From the NCBI GenBank assembly GCA_009741485.1, contig CM019237.1, forward strand, positions 48,115,195 through 48,179,194: a DNA stretch of 64,000 bases, given 5' to 3'. The translations under genes were made by a program, and so were the position numbers. The notes beneath the pieces were generated by a model. That model was not told where the DNA came from, made no database searches, and saw only the letters and a list, made by a program, of their open reading frames with translations. This document shows positions 11,030 through 24,973 of this stretch, one piece after another. Position 1 is the first letter of the stretch, and each line of letters opens with the position of its first letter. This stretch comes from Malurus cyaneus samueli (taxonomy: Eukaryota; Chordata; Aves; Passeriformes; Maluridae).

Positions 11030-11455
11030 GATTGTTAGCAACAGCGGTGATGAGAGAGAGCTCACTCCTGGCAAGGCTGCACGTGACACCAAACCATGGC
11101 GGGCAGCTGTCAGGCCAGAGGGTATAGCCAGTACTCAGAGGGACATAGACAGGCTCCAAAAATGGACTGACAGAACCACAAAGTTCTAGAGAGGCAGATG
11201 CCAAGTCCCTCATGAGGGTGGAATAACCCCATGAAATAGTGCAGGACAGGACCTGGTCAGAAAGCAGCTTTGCACAAAAAGACTGAGAGAACTGAATATG
11301 ACTCCACAGTGTTTCCTTGTAGCAAACACAGCTGGGGTGTTTCAAGAAAAGGTTAATCAGCAGGTGGAGGGAAGTGATTATTCCATTCTGCCCAGTGCTT
11401 CTGAGACTGCATGTAGTGTGTTGTATTCCCCAGTGCAAGAGCTGTTGACATATGG
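11030..11455 (+). mobile_element. CR1 LINE fragment (5'-ward section)
   Basis: A + strand CR1 piece with recognisable blocks: TGACACCAAACCATG (11084-11098), AGAGGGACATAGACAGGCTCC (about 11137-11157), GGAATAACCCCATG (11220-11233), AAAGCAGCTTTGCACAAAAAG (about 11260-11280), AGGTGGAGGGAAGTGATTATTCC (about 11362-11384) and CCCCAGTGCAAGAG (11428-11441). In a normal CR1 this section precedes the one at 10485-10872. Frequent substitutions and gaps mark it as old. The minus-strand frame over it (10995-11438) is antisense to the element and not a gene. Confidence 0.82.
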
Positions 11456-14400
11456 GAAAAATTCAACATTTCACTAGTCAGGATGTTTCCTCTGGGTTTT
11501 TGTAGCTCTTATGGGTCAAACCTTTCAGAAGCACCACAGGGACTCAGTCGTGTCAGCTTGAATGACTTTCAATTGGATGTACCCCTTAGGATGCTGAGGT
11601 GGTTCTGAAGCTGTTGTATTTTAGAAGGAAACAAAATCACTTTGCAAGAAAAGACAGAAGAGGTTGCAGGGCCTGCAAAGGAAACCCAACTGAAAATATG
11701 TTGCATCAGCTCCTTACCCACATGCTTTTCTTAACAGTGCTGAAGAAGGTTTTGTACCCTTTTCAGCTAAACTGCTCCTGTCCTTAGCTCATCAGTGTAA
11801 GGAGATCCTCTTGCTGACCAGGAGTAATTCTCACCTTGTCTTGGCCCCTGCACTAGTAATTAGAAAGCATGAGACAAGCAAAAAAGGAAATAAAATAATT
11901 TTTTCATCATAGACAAAAATTTGAAGGTGAGATAGAGAAGAGAGATAGGCTAAAAAGATCTGTAAAATTTTTTCAGATGTTTCCTGGTGTAGAAGGTGCT
12001 TTATAAAACCCAAAAGCCTGCACTAAATGGTAGACCAAGATGGTTCTTTCCCTTTCTCATATTGATTTCTCTTACGTGCAGTAACTATTTACCCACATTA
12101 GATATGCAGTCCTGAAAAGAAAGTCTGAGACATAATTTCTAAAGCCATGTGTTGCTTTCAAATAATTTATACAAAGAGACTTCATAAATATCTAGACACC
12201 CCGCTCCTCTGCTATGCAACAGTGACAGATATGTTCAAAGCACCTAATGCAATTAAAGTGCTTAGGAGAGGCAAAAATACAGCAGTGCAATAAAAGTAAA
12301 TGACTGTCAATGCTTAGCAAAGTATATAATGTAATAATAATATATTAAATAGGGTGGAGGTAGTTCAAAACAATGATGGTTTTAAAAAAAGCTGTAAATT
12401 AGTGTTTTATCGTGTCACACATGAAATGGGAACTATTGCTTGGCTCACTGGTGCTTTCTAATCTTCCTTTTTGGAAGCCCTGTATGACTTAGTGGTTTTT
12501 CTCCCGTGAGCAACCCAAGCACACAAAGAGGAACAAATGCTGCATTTCTGTGTCTGCCAGCAGCTCCAGCGGGATGGGGATGTTGGGACTGTATCCACAG
12601 GCAGGTGATGCCCAGCACAACCTGACCTCTGCCAGGGTCCTGCTGATGGGATCTGTGTCACTGGGGGCAGGAGAGGATCACCCTGCTTTGAGATGGGTGC
12701 TACACCATGTACCCCACTGAGATGTGCTGTGAGGAATGGATGTAATCCTCCAGCTTCCCTAAGGGAGTCTGCTTCCACCTTCACACTGCCAGTATGAAGA
12801 AGAGGGATGAAGTCCTGACACCCTCAACGTTAGCAAAAAAAAACAGACTCCACAGAAAGGAAAATGAGAAACCTGCACTCTTCCATCCTACTCTCCACCT
12901 GCTCCCACAAAAACCTCTCAACTTGTTTTTTCATTCTGTCACTGCCCCTTTTCTTGGGGTATGTGTTGCAAGTGTTGCTGCCTGGGGTGTAAGGCCTTAG
13001 TCCCACAAATTAATGAACATGTTGGAGACGCAGAAACATCCTACATGTCTGACTACTCCTGTTTCCAACTGGCTTCTTCTAGATTATCATATCTTGACAT
13101 TATTGTAACACTGTTTTGGAAATAGAGGATGGGATACATTCAGTTATACATTATATTTGTGGGCTGCAGGGATGACAGCTTGCTTTTAATAACCAAACAC
13201 TTGATGACAATCAAACACAATTTTTGAATTTAGCTGACAAAGTGCCATTAAGGAGGAGTGCAGCAATGCAAAAGGTGTGGGGATTTCTGCAAACGTGGCA
13301 AAACCACCCATCCACCAGCGTGGCCCCAGAGTATTCACCCCACTGTTATGCTGCCCAGCACCCTTAACAATCAACTTGCTGAGCTCTCCAACATTTGTAT
13401 ACCAAAGTGCTGTAAAGAAGCACTTAGGAAACTGTTTTGGAACAGATGGGTGAGAGGCACTAACTCAATTTCTTTTCCTTTTTTCATAACCTACTGTGAG
13501 AGCCCTCTATATTCCCCTACTCCTGATTCAACGTCCAAATATTCTCACTGGTGTTTCTTATCTGGTAAATACTGAGCACGGACTATCATCTGAACCACCC
13601 ACGAGGACCAGAAGATTCTGAAAGATTATGGCAGAGAAGCAAAAGCTCTCTGTGTGGTGATATTTCAGCTTTGTATGATTGCCAGTCTCAGATTTATAAC
13701 ACACCAAGTTTTCTTTCCCAGACAGATTTGAATTTATCCACCTCTCTACAGTGCAATGCTTATGAAAGCATTCCTTTCCTTTCCTTTCGCATAAACCCTG
13801 CATTGTATCCAGAACACAAACTGAAACTTTTCTATATCTCCTAAGAACTTCCAGCACATTCTTAGTCCTCTCTGTAGCCCTGATCAGTCTTTTTCTCTCT
13901 GGTGGCCAAACATTGGCTGCAAAACACCAGACTTTTCCACAAATGCCCTTTATCTCTATTGATAGCCAAAGCTCCAGTTACAAAGATCTTCAGGCTCTCG
14001 GGAAACGCAGCCCAGGTCTGCAGTGCTTGGAAGCAGCTTTTATTCTGTGTACACACCTTCACAGGACATGCCTAAGAGACCTCTCTTACAGCCTGAAGCT
14101 AAGATGCTCTTTTGTGATACATCCCACACTGCCACTGCAGTGACACAATGGAAATTGCATTGTCTGTGACTGCAGACCATTGCTGGATGAAGAAATTACT
14201 GACACGGTGAAGGTTCTTTTGGAAGCATTAAAATCAGTTACTCCCTATTATTCTCACCACCTTCATTCCTGAAAAAGTATTTCATTCCTAAAAAGGAAAA
14301 AAAGGAAGGTTGTGCTCTGTGATAGCTGAATCAGAATAATAATTAGAACTACAAATGATGGAGAACAGTTTGTCAACATTGCAAAATTATGTACTCTGTT

Positions 14401-16968
14401 TTATATAAAAACAAATACTATATGATGTGATCTTCCACAGGAATGAAGACCCTTTTAAAACCCTGTCTGGACCTCCCTTCTCATTTCTTTGTTCATTCCA
14501 GACGGGCTCACTGTCCTGTGCTGTTGAATTGCACTCTCTCCTCTCAGAGGACAGCACTCCCAGATGATTTTCCCTGTCTAAACTCCTGATGAACATCCAG
14601 GTGGCAGGTCACTGAGGCTTTGTAGGAAGCCAGAAGATGAGATTCCTACTCTTCCTGTCCTTTTTCCCTGTGCTGTTCATAGGGGATCATATTGCCCCTC
14701 AGCCATTTACTCCAACTCCTATTGCAGTAACAAATGTCTTTAAAATTCATTTTGGGTTTCCATTCCCCAGCACCAGGTGGTGATGCTGGCATGGACAGGC
14801 TGGGAAGTTTTGAAAGCTGAAGGCATAGTTGGTGTGAAGCTCCCCTTGGCAAAGCCTCTGTAAGCGCAGGACCCCCTGCCTCTGCTGGCTGGCCATGGCA
14901 GCTTCTCTCTGCATCTCTCAAAGCTCAACCTTTCTGCACAAAATTTGGATCAAGGTCTCCAATGGATGAATCATTCTGGAGTAATTTTTTTGTCCAGTTT
15001 TTCCACTGTTCAGCTTTGTAGTAGTGATAAAGATCTAACTATATCTTTTTCATGCTCTAGTTAGATACATAAAATATAGTAACAGTTCAAAAAAGTGTTA
15101 CAGTGATAGCCCCAATTTCAGGAGAGAGAAAATAAGTTAAGACTGAGGTACATGTCTCACATTTACCTTGTAATTTGCCAGCATAGGAGGCCTATTTGTA
15201 GTATAGCTGTGACAATATTTAAATATAGTAATTTTGAATCTGAATTATAGATGATGTTTTGTACTTTAACAGATCTCGGTGGCTAAATATTTATCTTTTC
15301 CTCTTTCAGGTGTCTCCTTTTGTTGGCAGATTTCCAGTTCTCTCTGCATTGCTTCTCTCCTTTGGAAATAAGGCATTGAATAAGGATCTCTCTTCTTCAG
15401 AACTTGGCTCCTCTTTCACTTGGCTCCTGTGGTGAAAGTAATTAAGGGCAATTGATTGTCACAGAAATATTAATATTTATTATTGGTACTGCAGCAAAAT
15501 CCTGAAACTTCAGCAGTTGTGATATAAATGTATATGAGAGCAGTAACAGTGGTAGGGCAGCTGAAGATTATTACATGGACCACAAGGTCAATAACCCCGC
15601 CATCACGTAGTTGAGCTCTGAAAAAAGTGAGGTAGGGAACCTCCCAGAACAAACAACCTGCAAAACACAGTTGCAATCATTTGCATGCAACACAAATGCA
15701 ATAATTTTAAGCCCTGTTTCTCTTGAAAGGATCTCTGGGCATGGGTGTCTATGAGTCAGTCTTTTGAGAAGGTGATGAATACGGATTGAAAGAAAAAGAA
15801 TCCTCCCTTTAAACTTCTTTACCATGGGCCAGCCTGGCTTCTGCAATTGTGCAATTGTGCCACATCATTCTGCTGAGAGTTAACTGCAATCATCAGAAGA
15901 GTTTGCCATGACATAAGCACAATAGAGGAGCATTTCTGTCTCAGTGTTCCTGGCCTGCCAAACCACATTAGAGCATCAGCTGCTAATATTTACTGTAAAG
16001 TGTGTCCTACCCTGCCCACAAAAGGATACTCTCCTCCTTTTGAAGAAGGATACAATGGTGAGGTTTGTGAAAGCAGACAGCATCTATTCCACTTTGCTAC
16101 CACTGCTGTCTTCAGTATCACTGATTTTGGCCAAGATGAAGCAATTTCAAATGTCCCTACTCCAGTATGTTATTTTTTCCAGAAAGAAAGCCAGCATGGA
16201 AATTGTATCATTGCTGTAGGTTCCAGATGATACAATTTCAAGGTACCATAACAGAATGGCTATGAACAAAATTCACACATTAAGAAAATAATAAAGAACA
16301 TTTGGGGTGTGTCTAGTTTTTCAAATAACAATAAAACAGTTTGAAGAACATGGGACATTGCTGCATGAACATTACTCTGCCTTATTCCTTTATCCTGCAA
16401 AAATCACTTTAAATAAAATTTCACCCAGTAGTGCATTGGTGTATTCCTATTTATGTAAACACAGATTAAGAAAATATACACACCATGTAGGTGACTGCGT
16501 GGGTTTTTAACAGTTTTATCTACTTTTCCATGAGTCAAGATGATTCTAGTTGGATCATGGGATGGAAAAATACTCCACTTTAAATGTATAAAGAGATTTT
16601 ATAAAAATGACAAGAACTAATCATTCTAATTAGCCAAGAAAGAGAGAACATGATGTAAAAAGATTAAAGGAACATTGTCAAGTCACATTTTAGAAACCAT
16701 CTAATTGTAAAAAGTTCATATTATGTCAATTTGCACTTTCAATAGTACGTCCTGGTTTTGAGATTATTTAAAGCTCTCTTGAGAAGGAAATTTCTACTTC
16801 CTGTTCAGTTTTAGAAGAAATATGAAAACTGATTTCTTTCCACAGAAGTTTCATAAGTAATTATATGTTTAACAGTTTATTGGGTCTTACATAAGTAAGT
16901 TAGAGTAAAATAACTTCTTCAAATCTGCCAATTATAGCAATTTTTTCATCTTAGTTCCATGAAAATGT

Positions 16969-16999
16969 TGGTTTTTTGGGTTTTTTTTTGTTTTTTTTT
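16969..16999. repeat. T-rich low-complexity tract
   Basis: Runs of 6, 9 and 9 T separated by short G interruptions. There is no flanking retroposon signature. Likely slippage-prone simple sequence. Confidence 0.8.
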
Positions 17000-17611
17000 A
17001 ATGTGGCATTTCTGAAATAGACACTGAGAAATGTGAGGGTATGATTTTTTTGTTGTGCTGTCTCTGCTATGCTGCTGCCTGCATTCCAGTCATACAATTT
17101 AGAACAGGTATTCAAAAAGAAATATTGGTTCTGGGAATCTCCTTTTTCAACTTCCAATTTGAGACAACTAAAAAAGCCCATTTCTCAAAGTTGCACTACT
17201 TCGCTCTTTCTGAAAACGAGGTTTCAGCTCAATGTCTCAGAAAATGGAAGTCCCCAAAACAAAGAGTTGTTTTGAAAAACTTTGCAATTTGTAAAATTGC
17301 GTAAGTTTTCCAGAAGTAGCACATCAGGGAGTTAAGAAGAAATACTTAGTCTCTTTTGGTATTTCCCTTCAAATGTGTCATGTTGTCACAGTAATTCTTC
17401 TGTGGCATGATGGACTAACTATGGTATGCTAACACTATTGCAAATATCCTTCTTCTTTGTCCTGCACAGATACAAATCTAGTTTTAAAATTCTGCACGTA
17501 AGTGTATTAGCTAGTCTCCCTAAAAACATCACTGACAGTCTTAAATGTCCCAGTTCAAAATATTTTTCAGTGACATCAAACATTTTGTGGATTATTTCTC
17601 CTTTCCCTTCA

Positions 17612-17634
17612 TTTTTTTCTTTTTTTTTTTTTTT
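17612..17634. repeat. T-rich tract including 15 consecutive T
   Basis: Seven T, one C, then 15 T (17620-17634), preceded by a pyrimidine-rich stretch from about 17588. It resembles a polypyrimidine tract, but no AG acceptor with an open exon follows convincingly. Confidence 0.8.
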
Positions 17635-20600
17635 AATGACACAGAAGTATCCCATGTGTTTAGTTAAGAACTAAGATAATTTTGTTTCAAGATAAATATT
17701 TACTTTTTCTAACCATTCCAAATATTTTCCTAGAGCAGACCTGCCATGGGATGCTGTTAAGTATGACTGAGAACTGCTTTCCATTGCAGGCACTGCTACT
17801 AAAATCAAAAACTTATTGACAAATATGAAGAAGTGTGAATAAGTGCAGTAGAAAGCAGATACGCTGGCATAATAGGAGAGCTAGGGATGAGGACAATGAG
17901 AGGAATGAGAGCAATGAGAGCCAAGGGACTGTGGGATACCTGAGTGACTCCATGAAATGTCCTACAGACAAAGATAAAGGAAGCTTGGCACAACTAGGTT
18001 GTCTAAACAAAAATAAATGGTCAAGGCATAATATCCTATATGTATTCATAACAAAGAACAAATAATAAAGAAAGAGGGGGACTGTTTAGGATGAAATAAC
18101 TGGTCATGACTTGACTATTGCCATAACCTAAAGGTCTTGACAATGCAAGTCAGAGCAAGGGAAACTTCCTGACAAGATCTTCAAGTTGTTCAAAATTACA
18201 AAGCGGGTGAAGGAAGCTGAGTGCCTCAGGCTAGACTGAGCAATAGTTCAACCTGCTGAACACACATTTCACAGTTTCTTGAATGTAATATCACGAAATT
18301 CTAGAAAATGTTTTAGATGGCAAAGCCAAGGCCCAGACAAAGAAATGTGCTTCAGAGTTAAAATTACTGAGCCTGATCCAGTCTTGCAGTTGGCGCTGCA
18401 GCCAACTTCCAAGAAAGGACCTTTCCGTGACTCTCAACTTCTGTCACCAGTACAAATAGAGAGTGCAGCTCCAAGCCTTTGGAGGTAGGATGAACTAGAT
18501 GATGCAATAGATCTTTTCCATCTCTATTTTTCATGAGTGCACAAACAAATATTCATCCTGGGAACATTAATCACCGTTGGGTAGAGGTCCAAATCAAAAA
18601 AGGGAAATAATATTTTATACATGCTCAGCACACAATGTTCTAATGTTTATAAGTGTGTAATTTCCAAACCAAATTTCTTCAAACAAGGCAATGCATCATT
18701 CAGGAGTACATTCATTTTCAAGGGTGAAGTTTCAAAACAATGTTGTTTCGAGTTACTGAGGATGAAAAGAGTATGAAAAATACCTTAAGTGGTGAAAATC
18801 ACTTTCCCTCTCCTCTTGATTGGATAACTTGAAAAAAAAAATAAATACCAACAGCTGAATTGATGTTTATGAAAGTTTCTAAAACCAATTGAGTCTTGAA
18901 CTGAGACTGAGCATGAAAAATTTGAACCCCAAAGGTAACATTTTTTTAAGGAAAGTTATAAATGGCTGTGATTTAGAATTGAAATGTAGTTTTCAAGCTT
19001 GTCAAGATCATCACAACTGCAATGCTACATTAACTTGTGTTCTGCAAAGCTGTAGTGATAATAGAAAAACAAATTCTCCTAATTTCCACTGACCTGCAGC
19101 AAGTTACTCTGTCAGGAAATCTGTCACAGAAACAGAAAACAGGCAGTAAGAAAGAGGGTGAGTATAACTAGAGAAGAGAAGGAGAAAAGGAATATGAATG
19201 AATGATGGGTGGGGCAATGAAAAACAAAACACACAAAAAAAATAAAGATGGATCAGAATAGTCTCTGTCTGATTCCTCTATTTCCCCATGGGAGGATAAG
19301 CACCCCAAGGTCAATGTTGCCCATTTTTCTCCTCACAGTGGTGAAAAACACAAGACATGGATATGGTGAAAAAGAAGCCTAAAAGAAGATTAAAATGGAG
19401 GGAATGTAGAAGAAGCAGATAAAATAGGGAACTTAAAATAAACTATTAAGGAAACTAATTTTGGAGCTATTGCCAGAATTCCTAGAAGAGTCCTGGAATG
19501 ATTCTCTCAGTCAGAATTCAGTGAAAGTTCCATTTTAAAACCCTTTCTGGAAATCTACAAAAGCAGGGCAAAGAGACAAGTAGACTGTATGGAACCTGGG
19601 AGGAGAAAAAGACAGCCCTGGAATTGTCCAAGGCTGCAAAACCATGTTTTTAGTTTCCTACCACTGGAAGGAAGTTCAACTGGTGTTTGCCAGCAAGGAT
19701 GCCCCTCCAAAGGCAAGACTCTGGAAGTACCTGCTACTACAGAAGCTCCTGAAGCTGCAGATTTTCCAAGAGTTCCTCAGTGTCAGGAATCTCAGATTAA
19801 ACAGGCCATGAGGGATGAAATTATCCTAATCTAGCAGCTTTCCTTAAATTTGTTAGCAAATTGAAGTCTTCTGCCAGAGATTCTGTATAAGCATACTCCT
19901 TGAAGATCCCTTCTGAAATTTCTACAGCTTCTCAAAGCATTGCAGTGACTGTCCTGGCTGCTGACACTGCTCTGAAAGGGCATTTCAGGCTGTAGTCTTT
20001 GATTGCAGCTTGCTCTCACTCTAACAGCGTAGATCTGAAACCTTATCAATTTTCTGCTGATACAATTTTCACTTCTCTCTGATGCAAAATGTGCCCTGTA
20101 TTCTGCATTTTCTGCTTTCACCAAGTAGCATTCAATGAAGGAGTCCTCCATGAGTTTGAGCCACAGGCCCTGCTCTTATTTTCTTCCAAACCACCCTCAG
20201 GGGTTGATCATCATTTTAATTTTTCCTGTAAAAACCAGTTTTCCTATTACAAACTTCCATTCAGCTTCTGTCTGTCTAGTTAAGAGTCAACTGTTTGCTG
20301 CTTTATGACCATAACCTGAAACAGACAGACAACAACGGGAAAAATCAACCTCTCCTGTCCTCTGACTACAGATATTCTCTCTCCTTTCCACTCTCTTATT
20401 TTAAACTAGCCATCCCTGCTCCCTAGCCAACAGCAAGAAAAGTTCAGTGACTCATTTCACCCATTCTGGTCTTGCTGACATTTAGAAACAAATGTCAAGC
20501 TGATAGCTTATCTGTGAGACAAGAGAAAGGCATCGTCCTCTGCTATTCAAAGAACCTTGGTGCAAAACTCTTAGCAGTTTTTGCAAAATTCTACATATAA

Positions 20601-22839
20601 CAGATCTTAAAAAGTATAACTTTTATCAAATTTCACCTTTATTTTAGCAGATCCTGAGGTATTAAAAGTATGTATGGCAGGCACATTAAGAATATAGATA
20701 ATAAATCTGATAAGAGAGTGTTTTAATCCATAATTTCCTTCCTCTTGGTAACATATTTGTATGTTAGTTTTAGGGACATCTTGCACCACATATAAGAAGA
20801 TCCACTCAACCCTAAGGATGCCTCATGAATGAAGGTCACATAACACAGCCCACAAGCAAACCTTTGGTGCAGTGTGAAGGTGGAAAAAGGTAGGTATTTG
20901 GCAGTATTGATTCAAAATTCAGCTATTTGAAAAATTTCCATTGGGACTGCTTTTCAAAGACAATATCTTTGACAAATGTGTGCCCATAAATATTTTGATC
21001 TAGAAAATGCTGATTCTGTAGAAAAACAAAGCTCCTTAAAGCAGAACATATCTATAAATCTCTATCTATATCTATGTCTAAAGAGAAACGAATTTTGGTT
21101 CTGCCATGCATCAATAACCATAAAGATGCATTGTGGGACAGATAATTTGGTTTCTTGAAGTTCAAAATCCTTGTATGAGTTTGAAGTTCTCTGGAGAAAA
21201 TGTATCATTTTAAGTGTTGAAAGAGACTGTGATGCATTCCACAGACAAATAGCTATATTATACTGTGCTATGGTTCTGCTTAATGCATCTCTGAGACAAA
21301 CACATTTTGCATCAAAATATATGGGGTTTAATTTTTCACAAATACTTAACAACTTACTTCAGGAAGCAAGGACAATTTTCAGTTTAATTCTTCAGAAAAC
21401 AATAATGTGTCAAGCAAATGCAAGTTAATACATAGGAGTATTCAGCAATGAGGAGGCTCAATAGGAAAGCTGATCTGGGGGTAACTCTGCACCACTAAAG
21501 GGAATGGAGAACAGGTAAAAGACTTCACAGGACTGTGAGGCTAACTTTCTCTTAACAATGTGGTACTCATTAACTTTCTGGTGTGAAAATACAGTGAGAA
21601 GCCTCTCTGTAGTGTAACTCATTCCCATAACGTGGTTTTGCTATTTTAAGGACAGTAAAAAAATCTAGGCATGCTTTATACTGAGAGATATATAAGGATA
21701 AGTTGGAATTTCATCTTGAGGGAAGCTTTTAGGGATAATTAAATCAGCTCTTACATAATTTAGGTGAAAGGCCTAGGCAGGTAATTAGAAATGTATCCCA
21801 AGCTCAACAGCTCTGTGACAAAACATGCAAAGACAAAGTGGACTTAATTGCTTCTTGTTTCACATTTAAATTTCTGCCAGAGGTAAGGACTAAGAAACAT
21901 TAAATAATTTGTCCAAAATGTCCACAAAGTTGATGGAAAAACAGGCACAAGATCTGACATGGATTCTATAAGAATAATACTCCATGCAAACTAAGTCTTC
22001 TGGGTAGCAGTCACAATGGCTCAAGTCTGCCTTGATCAAAGCCAGGATCTGACTGTAGGATGAGACCTGACAGCCTCATATTTAAAAGATTTGAAGACTG
22101 TGCAGTTAAAAGTTACAATGGTTGTCTACAGCAACGGGATCTACATATCTTGGAATGAAAGCAGGGTCTGTAATGACATCTAGTCACTTCTGGTTTTAGT
22201 GAAAGTCAAGATAGCTAATCCTAACCTTTCTCTTCAAATGGTGATATACTTTTGATCACAAAACAAAAAGGAAAAAGAATGCAGAACACACACTTTTTCA
22301 GGTGTATTTTTTTTTCCTAGAGAGGAAAAAAGTTCTAGGTGCTCTCAATAGACACATTGGATCCCTTAGTAAAGGAAAATGTTTTGGAAATACCAAGACC
22401 AATACTCCCATGTGGCAGCCTTCAGCACAAAAGATGGCTTAAGGTCTTTCTGCCCACTGCCTGCTTTTCTTCCTCTCTCATCTCTAACACTGTCTTGGTG
22501 CTTATCAGTGCCCTATCAGCACTCTGCTCGCTATTGCATCCTTGGGTATAATTTTCTTTAACAGAAAGAAATCTCTTATGGAGAGTTTTTGGGTTAAAAA
22601 CACAGAGGCTTGTGTGTGCATATATGTTAAATAGATTTTCCACACCTTTAAGCCAACCCCACACAAGTAGTAGAACAGAAGGAAGTGAAGGAATAACTTT
22701 TGTCATGATGTAGTTCACTTAAAGTAGCTCTGCGACCAAAAGGTTCATAACACACACACAAAAAAAGATATTTCTAACACTGCTCACAAGTAGAGCAGCA
22801 TTTTCCAGTTTTACACAAAACATGTTTCTCCACACGGAC

Positions 22840-23230
22840 TGATAGATTTTTATTGAGCTTTCTGATTGTTCTATTTCATCACTAGAGGCAAGCAACAAAG
22901 CTATTAGAGCTTTGTTTTAATTGTCTATCAGGTACTATTGCAGCCTTTTGGGTCCCTTTGTGCTACACCGTTTTTAATTAAGAAGTTATGGACCTGCTCA
23001 CACCCCTGAGACTCCATTAAATGGAGCTGGATGGTACATAATGCTTACTGAATTACAGCACAAAATCTGTGTGACTCTAAATGTGCTGTCTTAAGACACG
23101 TCCAGCTAAAAGTCAATGGAAAGTTTAATGAAGCTTGTCAGCTTGTCTAATAAAGAATACTGCCACTCTGTACAGAGCTGGAAAGCACAGAAAATTTTGT
23201 CACAGTCTTTTTGTCAGACACGATGAACAC
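22840..23230. promoter_or_regulatory. Candidate conserved non-coding element
   Basis: A repeat-free AT-rich stretch with a dense set of homeodomain-like cores, including TTTTAATTGTC near 22915 and the palindrome TTAATTAA at 22974-22981, and a balanced composition unlike the surrounding low-complexity DNA. The style resembles vertebrate developmental enhancers. I cannot test conservation, so this is a guess from texture and motif content only. Confidence 0.2.
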
Positions 23231-24839
23231 TGAAACCCAAGCTGAAGTATAGACTAGAAACAATTGCTTTTCATTTGATATACTTGCGTTGCTCTCTCAA
23301 ACAAATTCAGAAAACTTGGACAAGGGAGAGCTGCGAGTTGAAAGTAGAGAGAAAAAGAAAAGGAGGTAGTTCGCATTTTGATATAGACTGTTCAGTAAGA
23401 GATAAAATGAAAGAAGGCTGCTGGTGAACATCTGGTGAGTCCATGAGTTCTGAGTGTTAGCATACAAATAATTTTTGGGTAATCAGAGTTGGAATGACTG
23501 CTTTGTTAGGAAGATCCTTCTGTTCATAACTGGGTCCTAGCCTACTCTGGGAATTCGTTGTGCTACGGGGTGCTTGTTAAAGTGCACTGCATGGTTTTCA
23601 TTTCAGTCTGAGAAAAGCAGGGATTCATGTATTTCAATATTTCTATTGCAGGATACAAAACCCTATAAGTCTAAGAAATGGGTTATTTTCACATTTGTTT
23701 CTCTAGCACAATGTGGTTGCTTATTTAGCATTATTTAATGCTATTTGTCACTCATTTGTTACTCTTTATAGGTGATTGGTTTGTAGAGGATTATGTGGCT
23801 TTGCTGGGGGTTTTGAACATGACTGCTCCAAAATGTATTTCTTTTGTAATGTTGATCATGATAATTAGAAAGTTAAGCTTGGTGAAATCCATGGACATTC
23901 TAATGGTCAGGTTGTTGTTAATAAATTGGTGGAAAAAATGGTTATAGGATCCTAAGGTTTTAGGTCAAATGAAGAAATTATCCTCATACAACATAGATGT
24001 CCTCCTATGTACAACCCTTCATAAACTTCTTAAACCAAAATGTTTCTCAGATTCTTATTCCTTCAAGAATAACTGTCCATATCTAACCATGGGTATTGGT
24101 GAAATGATAAGTGAGTGAGAAATAAATGTACTATTTTGCATATGCCCAGCTTTAAAATCTACATGGTGCCATGTTCTTCAAGGTGAGACTGTGATGGTAG
24201 AAGCTCCTGATAAAATGCATGAATATATTCGGAATGATCAGAGAGGTTTTATGCTGGGAAAATTTTGAGGAATAGTTTATCTCAAAGAAAAGATGCTCTC
24301 TGAGTGAAAAGACTGACACAAACGTTCTATGTATCCTACTTCTATTACAACTGTAGTTGTGTCTGATACATCTACCTAAGTTCCTTTATTCATCATTACT
24401 GAGAAATGTACAGAAAGCTCTGGGGAACAAGGATGGAAAAAGAGAGCTGGTAGTTCAGCTTTTTATTGAAACTCTCTGAGAAATCATTAAGAGTGTCTTT
24501 GAGTTTAAAGAAAGAGATGCGTATGTCTTTTTGCCTTGAGTTCCTTTTTGTTCTGACTATCAGAAAATCACTTGGTTGTGTGGCTGATGCAGCCTTGCCT
24601 GATGTATCACTTCTGTAGCTCTTACAGAACTTAAAGATTCTCATTATTTTCAGTGAAAGGTTAAATACAATTTGCGTGGAGATTTCTGATTACTCTCATC
24701 TATCTATATGAATATGGGGTCAGATTTTGGACTTTGAGAGGTATGATTCCCAAAGTCTGATTTAGAGCTTACAAGATGAAGAGTGCCGAAAAGAAAATAT
24801 TTCAGGGAAAGGAGTTGCTGGTACTTAGATATCAATGAC
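23231..24839. other. Unique non-coding sequence
   Basis: No gene or known repeat. Contains the near-palindrome TAGCATTA-TT-TAATGCTA at 23726-23743 (two perfect 8-base arms around 2 bases). Confidence 0.5.
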
Positions 24840-24973
24840 TGTATTTTGAATAAAAAGCAGAGAACATCCCTTCTGTTTCTGCCAGCTCCTCTCTCATCCA
24901 TTTCCCACTCTGTGTGTTGATGAAGAGTCCTGGAGAAGAAAGCAATGTATGCTTGTTGAGTATAATTCTGACA
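24840..24973 (-). repeat. Left arm of a 134-bp inverted repeat
   Basis: This segment is the reverse complement of 27261-27394, with 7 mismatches in 134 positions and no gaps (about 95% identity). Matching ends abruptly on both sides. In the minus-strand sense the arm contains TTGCTTTCTTCTCCAGGA, which fits a 3' splice site, followed by an open frame running through the arm. It does not look like CR1, the LTRs or MIR. It may be two opposite copies of an unrecognised interspersed repeat, terminal repeats of a 2.55-kb element, or a local inverted duplication. Confidence 0.9.

Larger units (their letters stand above)
11456..22839. other. Long unique non-coding stretch
   Basis: About 11.4 kb without gene or recognisable interspersed repeat. 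A G/C-richer patch at about 12460-12780 gives a 108-codon minus-strand frame with no known domain. Simple T-rich tracts lie near 16970 and 17612. The remainder is AT-rich, with open frames under about 110 codons. Confidence 0.5.

Noticed and set aside
10995..11438. 147-codon minus-strand open frame
   Set aside because: It lies antisense across a diverged CR1 fragment, so it is a by-product of the repeat.
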